Shown here: piece after piece, positions 16,308 through 25,400 of the stretch
How positions within the stretch are numbered: position 1 is the stretch's first letter
Layout: the number at the start of each line of letters is the position of its first letter
NCBI GenBank assembly: GCA_964461135.1
Contig: CAYWTB010000049.1
Coordinates: 1-32,661 of the forward strand
Direction of reading: 5' to 3'
Length of the DNA: 32,661 nt
Source: RQOF01 sp964461135
GTDB taxonomy: Bacteria > Calditrichota > Calditrichia > RBG-13-44-9
Notes under the pieces: model-generated
What the model was told of the DNA's origin: nothing
The model's input: the letters and a program-made list of their open reading frames with translations, nothing else
Database searches by the model: none
Program-made: the position numbers and the translations under genes

Positions 16308-18065
16308 CTAAAATACTCCCAAGACCTTAAGTATTGAAATAAACACCCCAATCACTGCATCGCCCAGGATTAATCCGGAGGCAAGCGAAATGGAATAAGA
16401 TTCCATCCATGTTTTAAATTTTCTTTCAAGAATAAATCGAACAATTGAACCCAGGAAAATAACAATTGAAAAAAAGGCAGGTAAAAATAAGGCAATCCCA
16501 ATTCCAAAAGGGGAGGGTGTAATTTTTCTATATGGTGAGTTTTCTAACAGAGTTAATATAATTCCAAATAGGATACCGCACAGGATTCCGAATTCTGTAT
16601 AAGCTGGCAATGCGGAAAATCCGGAAGAAAGAAACTTGGCCATACCTACCCACGTAACCGCACTGGGTGCAGGCAAGACTTCGCTTGCTAATCCATAAGC
16701 ACCAATTACTGCATAAAAAATGGGTACGGCAGCAATAGAACCAATAAAGACACCTGCCAATTGGGAAATAGTTTGTTTCTTTGGTGTGGCTCCGAGTAAA
16801 TACCCGGTTTTATAATCCTGCATCATATCCGCAGATTGATTTGCACCGGAGGCGGTAATTCCTGCTGCCATCACATTGGTCATCATGTTCCCTGGTGCAA
16901 GCCCCCCAAAAATAATTTGTGTTCCATATCCCATTGCCCCTACCGGATTGATATCGGTTTCTCCGTAAGTTCTCACGGCAACTATAGAAAACAGATATGC
17001 AAAGATTATCGCTATTACTGTCAACCAAATTGGAATGTGGAACAGGAGCTGCATTACAATGGCAATGATCGCGGCCGTGGTCAAAAATAATATCAACCAC
17101 AAATTAAAACTAATATCAATCTTCTTAACATCTCCGAGTTTGGTCCTCTTCATTGATTTGAAAGCTCTTAAAATTGTATTTCCTTTAAGTATTAATGACA
17201 GAATAGCAGAGGTAACCATTAATGCTATTGCAGACCACATTGTCCAATTACGAACATGTGGATATGCGATCCCTTCAATAATGTGCGCATTGGCGAGAAG
17301 CGGAGCTAAAATTCCCCAGCCAACAATAGCTCCTAAAAGAAGACTGATACCAATTCTAGGTCCCACTAAAAATCCAACCCCAAATAACATTGGACTCCAA
17401 TTTATTCCCAAAGTTAAACTTCCTAGTGAATACCCCCATATTTTGCCGGGAAATCCGGTAATCATAGGAATAATGACCGGAATTCCATCTCTAAACCAGG
17501 TAATAACTCCTGATATTAAACCGGTTATTCCGAGAACCCTGGCTTTTTTCACCGCTTGTTCCATGTGTGCATGCATTGCTTTTATAGTTTCTGCACACGC
17601 TGTTCCACTGGGAAAAGTTAATTTTTCGATAACCACAAATTGCATTCGAAGGGGAATGGAAAATAATACACCCATAATATGTATGAACAGAATCCAAATA
17701 AAAAGACTGAATCCTGAAAACTCGTACCCCAACATGATAAGCGCAGGAATCGTACTGACCATAATCCCAAGACTCGCCGAGGCCGACGCCATAGTCTGGG
17801 CATTATTATTCTCCAATGTAGAAAAACTACCTTTAAATGCTTTAATCAGAACAAAAGCAAGGAGAGCAGCAATAAGAGATCCCCCCATGGTGATACCTGT
17901 TTTCAGCCCCATATAAATATTTGACGAAATAAGTAACAGACAGAGAATAGTACCAACAGCAAATACTTTCCATGTCAGCTCGGGTAAATTGTCGCCTTGA
18001 TAAACATTGTCAATCCAATATTTTTCTTCAAGCTCAGCGGTCTGATCTCGATTATTTTTTCTCAT
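16308..18065 (-). CDS. OPT-family oligopeptide transporter
   Basis: A 585-residue integral membrane protein of the OPT family (proton-coupled uptake of oligopeptides or metal chelates in other bacteria). About 14-16 hydrophobic helices are visible. Family signatures include SNIYMGLKTGITMGGSLIAA near residue 50, PSGTACAETIKAMH near 150, and ISLLLGAIVGWGILAPLL near 240; the C-terminal half has GGLAPGNMMTNVMAAGITASGANQ split over helices. The ATG at 18065 (GGAAAATAAT upstream) is preferred to the in-frame TTG at 18077. It lies 18 nt behind the kinase/AAA/TPR gene, so the two are probably co-transcribed. The substrate is unknown. Confidence 0.9.
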   Translation of the reverse strand: MRKNNRDQTAELEEKYWIDNVYQGDNLPELTWKVFAVGTILCLLLISSNIYMGLKTGITMGGSLIAALLAFVLIKAFKGSFSTLENNNAQTMASASASLGIMVSTIPALIMLGYEFSGFSLFIWILFIHIMGVLFSIPLRMQFVVIEKLTFPSGTACAETIKAMHAHMEQAVKKARVLGITGLISGVITWFRDGIPVIIPMITGFPGKIWGYSLGSLTLGINWSPMLFGVGFLVGPRIGISLLLGAIVGWGILAPLLANAHIIEGIAYPHVRNWTMWSAIALMVTSAILSLILKGNTILRAFKSMKRTKLGDVKKIDISFNLWLILFLTTAAIIAIVMQLLFHIPIWLTVIAIIFAYLFSIVAVRTYGETDINPVGAMGYGTQIIFGGLAPGNMMTNVMAAGITASGANQSADMMQDYKTGYLLGATPKKQTISQLAGVFIGSIAAVPIFYAVIGAYGLASEVLPAPSAVTWVGMAKFLSSGFSALPAYTEFGILCGILFGIILTLLENSPYRKITPSPFGIGIALFLPAFFSIVIFLGSIVRFILERKFKTWMESYSISLASGLILGDAVIGVFISILKVLGVF

Positions 18066-18083
18066 ATTATTTTCCAATTTATT

Positions 18084-21000
18084 TTATGAGCCAATTTCAC
18101 CAATTTTTTGAAGATCATGCGCAGCGCCAAGTCTTTCAAATATTTTTTTAGCCCTCTGCACATAAGTCTGATATTGATTATTCTCTGCCGCCCCTTGAAA
18201 AAATCTGGCCATTTCCAGGCAACTCCGGGCATACTCATGTTCCATCTTCAGATATTCAAAAATTTCCAAACTCTCTGTAAAATGTTTTTGGACTTTCTCT
18301 TTTATTTTTGATGAATCATCCTCATTCATTGCGGTCTTTAGCTTCTCTAAACCAATCATCCCTAACACTCTATTGGTAAAGCCCTGACTGACCCGTTGAT
18401 TTAAATTCAATGCTTCCTGGTGGGCTTTCTCAGCCGCATTTTGGGCGTTCTGATTTTCACCTAATGATAACAAAGCTCGGCTTAACCAATAGAGTGCCTG
18501 CGGTTTGAAAACCTTGATTTTTCTTTCATCCATTAAGGAGAGGCTTTTTTCCAGGCATTTTACGGCCTCCCGCCCATCGCCTAATTCTACATTAACCGAG
18601 CCAATATTGGCATACGATAAAATTTCTCCCGGAATATCATGAGTTGCTTCACTTATTTTTAAACTTTTTTGATGAACTTTGTAAGCATCCTGTAAACGTC
18701 CTAAATCGTGATAAACAGCTCCCAGATTATTATAAGTGCCGGCAATACCAACCCGATATCCGATTTCATTCATCTGCTCGATAGATTTTTCCAACATCTC
18801 GGCCGCTTTTTCATATTGCCCCTGCTCGACAAAAATTAATGCCAGGTTGTTCCGGGTCTCAGCGATTCCCTTTTTATCGGCTATTTTTTCACGTACCTCC
18901 AGACTCTTGGAATACATTTCCTTTGCATCTTCATATTCCCCCTGATCAAATAAAATATTACCCAGATCATTATATGCCTGACTTTTCTCCATGAGATTCC
19001 CTTCTGCGGAAAGTAGCTGAAGCCCGCTTTCGATTTCTTCTTTCGCTTCCATATATTTACCGGTTACCTTTAAAACCCGGGCACGGGATGTTTTCACTTT
19101 GCCCAGTAAAGTGAACCAATCCTGTTCTGTAAAATCGGCATCAAAAAATTCCTGAACAGGTTTTTGTTGTTTGAATTGCTCAAAACTTTCCTGAAAGATC
19201 TTTTCGGCTTGATTTAAAATTTTGAGCGCCCGTTCATTTTCACCTTTGTGAATAAAGGATGAACCCATTTTCCAATACAGATTTATCCGTTTGGGAGAAT
19301 TAGCCTGCAGCAAAGAATCAACCTGCCGGTAATAATCATTGGCTTCATCATATTTACCGGTAAGCGCAAGAACGTCACCCAGTCCCTCATAGATTGCTTC
19401 CTTCTTCTGGCGAATTTCCTCTCCTTCAAGCTCATGTATTAAATCATCTAATATGACTTGAGCTTTTTCAAAAAACCGAATGGCCTGTTCATTAGCAAAA
19501 ACGCTTCTGGCCTGTTTTCCGGCAGAAATTAAATAAGGTAATGCTCTCTTATTTTCAATTGCTTTCACAAAATGATGGGCAATATTGGGAGCAATCCGCA
19601 ATTCGTAACCGAACTCTGATTCCAGGAAATTGCCAATAAGTAAATGATATTCCGAACAAAGTTCGGGTGTGATTGAATCATAAAGAATATCTCTGATTTT
19701 CCCATGATCAAACCGATACATTTTTTCATAGGGATGAATGATGTGATGTTCCCTTTCCAGAGCCTGCAAAAGTTTCATTACTCTAATGCGATTGAGATCG
19801 AGACAGGCGGCAATGGTGCCGGAATGAAAAATCTCTCCTTCCACTGCACCAATCTCAAGTATTTCTCTTTCCTCTTCATTTAATCTCTCAACCCGTCTCA
19901 TCACAATATCCTGGACCTTACCGGGAATTTGAAACTGTTGAAAATTTTCTTTTAAAACGTATTCTTTATCCTCCTCAAAAATAATACCCTCTGATTTTAA
20001 CATCTTTAATAATTCGATGACAAAAAAAGGATTTCCTTCCGTTTCCTGGTTCAGCATCATGTAAAATGAATAATCAAAATCCGCATTCTCAAAAAGTGAA
20101 TCTGCCAGTTCGCGAATTTCAAAATCGCTAATTCTTTCTAACTCAATAAGAGACAGAAATCCTTCCCGACTCATTTCATGCTGCATCTCAATAAGTGCTG
20201 GTATTTTCTCAGTAAATTTATCAAGCACATCCTCTGGCCGGTAAGTGCCTATCATCATGATTCGGGCAGAACGCGTATTTCGTGCAATATAATAAAATAA
20301 TTTTAATGTATCTTCGTCGGCCCAGTGCAGATCATCAATAAATAAAATAAGAGGTCTTTCCTGCGCAATATTCAAAATCAATTTAAAAATGGCCTCCCAG
20401 TACTGTTCTTTGCTTTCGACGATGATTTTTTGTTCCTGGTCAAGATCTAAGAATTTTCTAATAACAGGGAGAGCGCTTGATAAATCGGCAGCCTGATCAG
20501 CCATAAAATCATTTAATTTTTCATTGCTTTTCACACCTTTAATATCAAAATAGTTGCGAATGGCTTCTACAAAAGGTTGATACGGGTATACTCCTTGCCG
20601 AAACAGACATCGGCATTTCAAGGTTCTCACTTTTAAGGTTCGGGCGTGTTTTTCCAACTCCCACACCAGCCGGGTTTTCCCTATCCCGGCTTCTCCGGTA
20701 ATGAATACGGAATGTCCCTCACCAAGGGTCACCTGGCGGAGTATGGACTTTAGTTCCTCATATTGTTTATCTCTTCCGATTAATCTTGTAACAAAAGCCC
20801 TCTCTTCGGGACGCAGTACCTCTGTTTCGGCCACTAACTCAAGGTCAGATTCAAATATTAGCTCATCGGTTTCCAGATGTTCTTTGATTTTCACAAGATC
20901 GGCAATTAATTCATCTGCGTATTGATATCTTTTCTGAGGGTCCTTCTTTAGCGCTTTAAATACCACCTGTTCTAATGCCCGGGGCACACTTTCGTTAATT

Positions 21001-21692
21001 TCTCGAACGCTTACTGGGTCATCATTTAAAATAGAATAAATCAATGCCATTTCGTAATCGCCGGTAAACGGCAAATGTGCAGTGAGTAATTCATACAGCA
21101 CCACCCCCAGCGAAAATATGTCAGTGCGATGATCGATCGCCTCTCCAACAGCTTGTTGTGGAGACATATAGGCAATTGTACCGATAATTTCTCCCTCCCT
21201 GGTCAGCATACTGGCATCCTGCATGCGGGCTAAACCAAAATCCATAACTTTCACCTGTTCATCATGAGTGAGCATAATATTTTCGCTCTTAATATCCCGA
21301 TGAATAATCCCCTGCTCATGGGCGTGTTTCAATGCATTTGCAGTAGCGATTGCAATATCGATGACTTTCTTTAAATCCGGTAATTCTTCCTGAATGATTT
21401 GTCGTAATGTATTCCCATCCATATATTCCATGCAGATGAAGAGCTCTTCGTCTGATTCTCCAACGTCCAGGATTTTTACAATATTGGGATGATTCAAGCG
21501 CATGCCGGCACTGGCTTCCCGACGGAAGCGGCGACGGATTTCTTCGCTTTGTAAAGAATGGCGTGATAAAAGTTTAATGGCAACGGTTTCGTTTCGTTGG
21601 GTATCGTGTGCTTTATAGACCGATCCCATCCCTCCCTCACCCAATAATTCCAGAATCCGGTAATGAGAAATTTTTTCAGGATGACGTATCAT
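18084..21692 (-). CDS. Ser/Thr kinase with AAA ATPase and TPR domains
   Basis: A 1202-residue, apparently cytoplasmic regulator. Residues about 10-270 are a Hanks kinase: LGEGGMGSVYK loop, Lys40, HRD with Asp133, DFG with Asp151, and MSPQQAVGEAIDHRTDI in place of the usual MSPEQ segment. After a linker comes a STAND/AAA-like ATPase (about 305-700) with Walker A GEAGIGKTR (333-341) and Walker B LILFIDDLHWADED (Asp453/Asp454). A long TPR array fills about 750-1190 (for example YEGLGDVLALTGKYDEAND, YNDLGNILFDQGEYEDAKE, YNNLGAVYHDLGRLQDAYK). This architecture is a known kind of large signalling protein. All kinase residues are present, so it should be active. It is the first gene of an operon with the OPT transporter, suggesting that it controls uptake or responds to nutrients (inference). 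Confidence 0.9.
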   Translation of the reverse strand: MIRHPEKISHYRILELLGEGGMGSVYKAHDTQRNETVAIKLLSRHSLQSEEIRRRFRREASAGMRLNHPNIVKILDVGESDEELFICMEYMDGNTLRQIIQEELPDLKKVIDIAIATANALKHAHEQGIIHRDIKSENIMLTHDEQVKVMDFGLARMQDASMLTREGEIIGTIAYMSPQQAVGEAIDHRTDIFSLGVVLYELLTAHLPFTGDYEMALIYSILNDDPVSVREINESVPRALEQVVFKALKKDPQKRYQYADELIADLVKIKEHLETDELIFESDLELVAETEVLRPEERAFVTRLIGRDKQYEELKSILRQVTLGEGHSVFITGEAGIGKTRLVWELEKHARTLKVRTLKCRCLFRQGVYPYQPFVEAIRNYFDIKGVKSNEKLNDFMADQAADLSSALPVIRKFLDLDQEQKIIVESKEQYWEAIFKLILNIAQERPLILFIDDLHWADEDTLKLFYYIARNTRSARIMMIGTYRPEDVLDKFTEKIPALIEMQHEMSREGFLSLIELERISDFEIRELADSLFENADFDYSFYMMLNQETEGNPFFVIELLKMLKSEGIIFEEDKEYVLKENFQQFQIPGKVQDIVMRRVERLNEEEREILEIGAVEGEIFHSGTIAACLDLNRIRVMKLLQALEREHHIIHPYEKMYRFDHGKIRDILYDSITPELCSEYHLLIGNFLESEFGYELRIAPNIAHHFVKAIENKRALPYLISAGKQARSVFANEQAIRFFEKAQVILDDLIHELEGEEIRQKKEAIYEGLGDVLALTGKYDEANDYYRQVDSLLQANSPKRINLYWKMGSSFIHKGENERALKILNQAEKIFQESFEQFKQQKPVQEFFDADFTEQDWFTLLGKVKTSRARVLKVTGKYMEAKEEIESGLQLLSAEGNLMEKSQAYNDLGNILFDQGEYEDAKEMYSKSLEVREKIADKKGIAETRNNLALIFVEQGQYEKAAEMLEKSIEQMNEIGYRVGIAGTYNNLGAVYHDLGRLQDAYKVHQKSLKISEATHDIPGEILSYANIGSVNVELGDGREAVKCLEKSLSLMDERKIKVFKPQALYWLSRALLSLGENQNAQNAAEKAHQEALNLNQRVSQGFTNRVLGMIGLEKLKTAMNEDDSSKIKEKVQKHFTESLEIFEYLKMEHEYARSCLEMARFFQGAAENNQYQTYVQRAKKIFERLGAAHDLQKIGEIGS

Positions 21693-21841
21693 ATCATTGC
21701 CAAATTTCCCCGGATACTAACCTGTTTAATTCACAAATATAACCATCATATACTCAAAACCGGAAATAAACCAAGGTATATCATTCAAAAATATCATATC
21801 AATACTACTATTTTTCCTACCATATTTTTAGTGTTGGATGA

Positions 21842-22045
21842 TCTTCACTTTTGCCACAGAGGCTCAGAGAACACAGAGAAAAACCTTTTCTAACTCCAAA
21901 ATCCTTAAAAAATAATTCTTAAAATCTCTTGGTGGTCTTCGAGTAATGATGGATGAATTTTCCCGATTACCATTGGTATACGATATCCCTCCTTGACCTA
22001 CGTGTAATAATTTGTGAATTATTCAGGCTAAATACTCTATATTAT
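21842..22045 (+). repeat. dispersed repeat R2, copy 2
   Basis: Same orientation and layout as 12428-12630, with GCCACAGAGGCTCAGAGAAC near the start, AACTCCAAAATCCTTAAAAA in the middle, and two ends GATGAATTTTCCC (about 21951) and GTGAATTATTCAGGC (about 22014), 62 nt apart. More diverged than the R1 copies. It lies upstream of the kinase/AAA/TPR gene and is not coding. Confidence 0.75.
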
Positions 22046-22096
22046 AAATATACTGATAAATTTATAGTTTTTTAGTCCAATTACAATAATTCTTTT

Positions 22097-22380
22097 CGTC
22101 TTTTGTAGCTTTGCGTGATGAATTGTTGAGGCCAGAATCCATTTTATTTTCATACAAAATCTAATAAAAATCAATGTTTTATTCTGGTTTATTCAAAAAA
22201 TATCACGCAAAGACGATAAGAGCGCTAAGAGAAAAAACTGATAAAGAAAATTGCTGAGATGCAAGAAAGTCTCAATTAATATTTTCCCAACACTCTTGTG
22301 TCTTGTATCTTGCCATCCTGTACTCTTAGTGTCTGCAGCTTGGCGTGATGAGTTATTCAGGCCAGAACCCATTTTATCTA
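22097..22380. repeat. R3 imperfect palindrome and related direct repeat
   Basis: TTTGCGTGATGAATTGTTGA with GGCCAGAATCCATTTTAT (22110-22147) recurs as TTGGCGTGATGAGTTATTCA with GGCCAGAACCCATTTTAT (22340-22377). The first copy is also partly palindromic with ATTCTGGTTTATTC and ATCACGCAAAGACGATAAG (22181-22220). The TGA-TGAATTATTCAGG ends match those of repeat R2, so R2 and R3 belong to one modular family of non-coding repeats. Confidence 0.65.
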
Positions 22381-22410
22381 ATCATAATTTTAAAAACCGT
22401 ACCAGGCAAT

Positions 22411-22454
22411 GGCAGGTCTTCACTCCACAAGTCTGAAGACCTGCCGTAGTTTTC
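22411..22454. terminator. strong 12-bp hairpin after the giant secreted-protein gene
   Basis: GGCAGGTCTTCA (22411-22422) pairs perfectly with TGAAGACCTGCC (22434-22445) around an 11-nt loop, followed on the plus strand by GTAGTTTT. It lies 22 nt past the stop of the minus-strand gene ending at 22467 and is probably its terminator or a processing barrier, although the minus side lacks a T-run. Confidence 0.6.
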
Positions 22455-22466
22455 ATATTCAGATCC

Positions 22467-25400
22467 TTATTTCATCAGCAGCATTTTGCCTGTTTTAATG
22501 TAATTACCTGCTTTAAACCGATAGATATAGACACCATTTGAGACTATGTTACCGCCCTCATCATTACCATCCCAGCGCAGGGTATGATAACCGGATTCCT
22601 GATAACCATCCACCAGTATTCTGACCAATTGTCCCAGAACATTATAGACTTTTAAGGAAACCTGGCTTTCCTGAGGCAATTCATATTGAATGGTGGTTTG
22701 CAGATTAAAAGGATTCGGGAAATTGGGTAATACATTAAATTGCCTTGGAAACAGTTCTATTTTTAATGCTGGAGGTTCAGATTGCTTCGGCAAAAGAATC
22801 TGTAATGAAATAATTAAATTACGAACAAGTGGGTAAACTGCATGTTGCCCCTCCTGGGTAACAATCCAGTCATTCTTTGGATTTCCATCATAGAAACCAT
22901 CCATTTTAGCGATGATATCGTTCTCCAGCTTGTTGATAGCCGCACTATAATTTTTATCCGCAATCATGGACAACACTGCATCTAATTTGTTTGAAAAGGC
23001 CACTTTCCGATTGGCTCCCGGTTTCTTGAAATGAGAATTATCCAGATTGAAAATGGCATCTCTGATTTCATTTACCCCATCAGAAGAGGGGAGATCATAA
23101 ATAAATAATGAATGCTCGCTGTGGCTGATTAATATGCGATCTAATGCAGTGGTTTTACTCGCATTAATTATTATCTTGTAACTTCCTGATTCGGTAAAGG
23201 GATCTGTTGTAATTGTATATAATCCTTCACCGGCTTCATAGAATGGTTCAGTATAAATGCTATCCCCTTCAGAATTTACGATGTCTGCGGAAACAATCGC
23301 TCCTAATAAGGGTTGACCGCCGGTTAGATGCAAATCGGACTGGCGTTCTCCACCTTCATAGATTTTAACCCTGATTTCGGTGTGAGCGCCCGAGGGTAAC
23401 CGGTCGTAGGGTATATCTACTTCCATGGTCACATCCGTTCTGGCAGCGATGTAAGTCCGGTATGTTTCCGGAGTTTGAGGTAAACTCTTTCCAAATACCC
23501 AGCCGGACCAGGTTCCCGGCTCGGCATTTTTGATCCGGAAGTATTCATAACTTGGTCCTGTGAAAAACTCAATGTTTTTATACTCATTCACGTTAGTTGA
23601 ATCAATGAGACGATCCGCTTGAGTTGAATCCGCCGGCGGTGGCAAAATGGAAAGATCCAGATCACTACCCTGCCAGTAGAGGCCTATTTCCAGTAATCCA
23701 CCCTGCCAGTACATGCCCCCCTGCCAGTAAAATCCGCCTTGCCAGTACATGCCACCCTGCCAGTAGAGCCCTGGGGATTCTTTACCACTCAACTCATCCG
23801 TTGAGTGGGCTTCAGATAAATAAAGGATTTGCATACCCAGCAGGCGATACCAGATAAAATTTACGACATCCACGATTTCACTGGAGTCGGCCAGCAGGAA
23901 ATAGTCGGCCCGGGTAACATCGGCGATATGACTGTTCAAATTTTGTCCGGCCCCGGGTCCATCAGCAAAACCCATGGTATAAACGGCGGTTTTGGTGCCG
24001 ACAATATCAGGAAGGACTGATTCCGCATACGGTGCTGTGGTTTCCTCACCGGAACTGAACAAAATCATTGCCCACTTGTTCTGAGCTCCTCCGTTAGCAG
24101 TAAGTTGAGTCTGCGCTGTTTGTAAACCTGAACCGATAGCAACCGCTCCACCTTCATTCAGTGCAGCTATGGCATTTTTAATACTACTCCGATCGTTTTC
24201 GTCAATTTGGGTAAGAGTTACTACAACAGTATCCGGTAATTTCACAATACCCACTCTGTCTCCCACCCGCATTTTGTCAATAAGCTGAATTGCACTTTTT
24301 TTCGCTGCGTCAAAGGCATGATAATTATCCGCATAATTGGCCGATCCGTCGAATACCAGCATTAGATCCACGTATTCATCCGGAATATTGGCATAAATAT
24401 ATTCAATTCCTGCGACATCGCCCTCGGGAGTTGAACCGGAATATTGATACAAATCTCTTTTTTTAGTCTCCCCCGCTTTTATCAAACCGTACATGGTTTG
24501 CTCTTCATTGCCATCCCCCATACCTTCTACCCAGTAATCAGAATTGGATGGGTTGTAAATGTCTCCCAGCCCACCAAAATGTCCGATTTCATGGGTAACT
24601 ACGTTTTCAACATCTAATTCCTCAGCATTCTCATCGGCTTGTTCGAAAATTTTCCAGATAAAAGAGTCAGCATTGTAGGCAATATCCACATCGGTCATCT
24701 CTCCGGTAATGGCATTATAACGCACCCGGGTGGCTGCTACCACATCCTGATCCAGTCCGGTGGTATTCCAATCCGCTATCCAAACATTATTGTTAAGCCC
24801 ATCGGGATTACCAGCCCATTGGTTAGATGATGGACTATTTCCAGACCCAATGTATTCCAATTCCGGTAGAGCGCTCCATGTAGAATAACTCGTCTCTATT
24901 GTAGGAGCATATTCTTGCGCAGAGAGACTGACGTTAAATGTTGCTTTCCCGTCCGGCCAGTGTAACGGGATACCGGAATGAGTCCGGTTGACCACATAGT
25001 GAAGTCCAAAGGATTTTGTCTTGATCTCAGATGGCATAGCGGCAGAAAATTCGGAAGTATTGTTGTCCGGATCGGTTGCAGTTGCGGTGTAAAATTTGCC
25101 AGGATCAATTTCTTGAGGCAGAAATGCGTTAAAAATCACATCACCATAACCATCCGTCTCCACAGTGATGCTGCCAATAAATGTCTGACCCTCACCATAT
25201 CCTGTGGAATCGGGAGCATCGTTACTGAAAAATTCAAGGTGATATGCGGTGCTCGGGGCACTATGAAGCTCACCGCTGATAATATCCACATCACTAGCAG
25301 CGGAGGTAAGCACCGGATAGTTTTGCAGATTATTTGGTCCGGTGTCGACATCGACGATGTCGTTAGGCGTAACGCCATTTCCACCCAGGTCAATCCCTAA

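Noticed and set aside
17035..17916. A 293-codon plus-strand frame opposite the OPT transporter
   Set aside because: It is the antisense shadow of a well-conserved membrane-protein gene and has no start signal or domain.
22202..22260. A CRISPR-like array in the repeat-rich 21842-22400 region
   Set aside because: Repeats are few, variable in spacing and imperfect, with no uniform spacers or cas gene.
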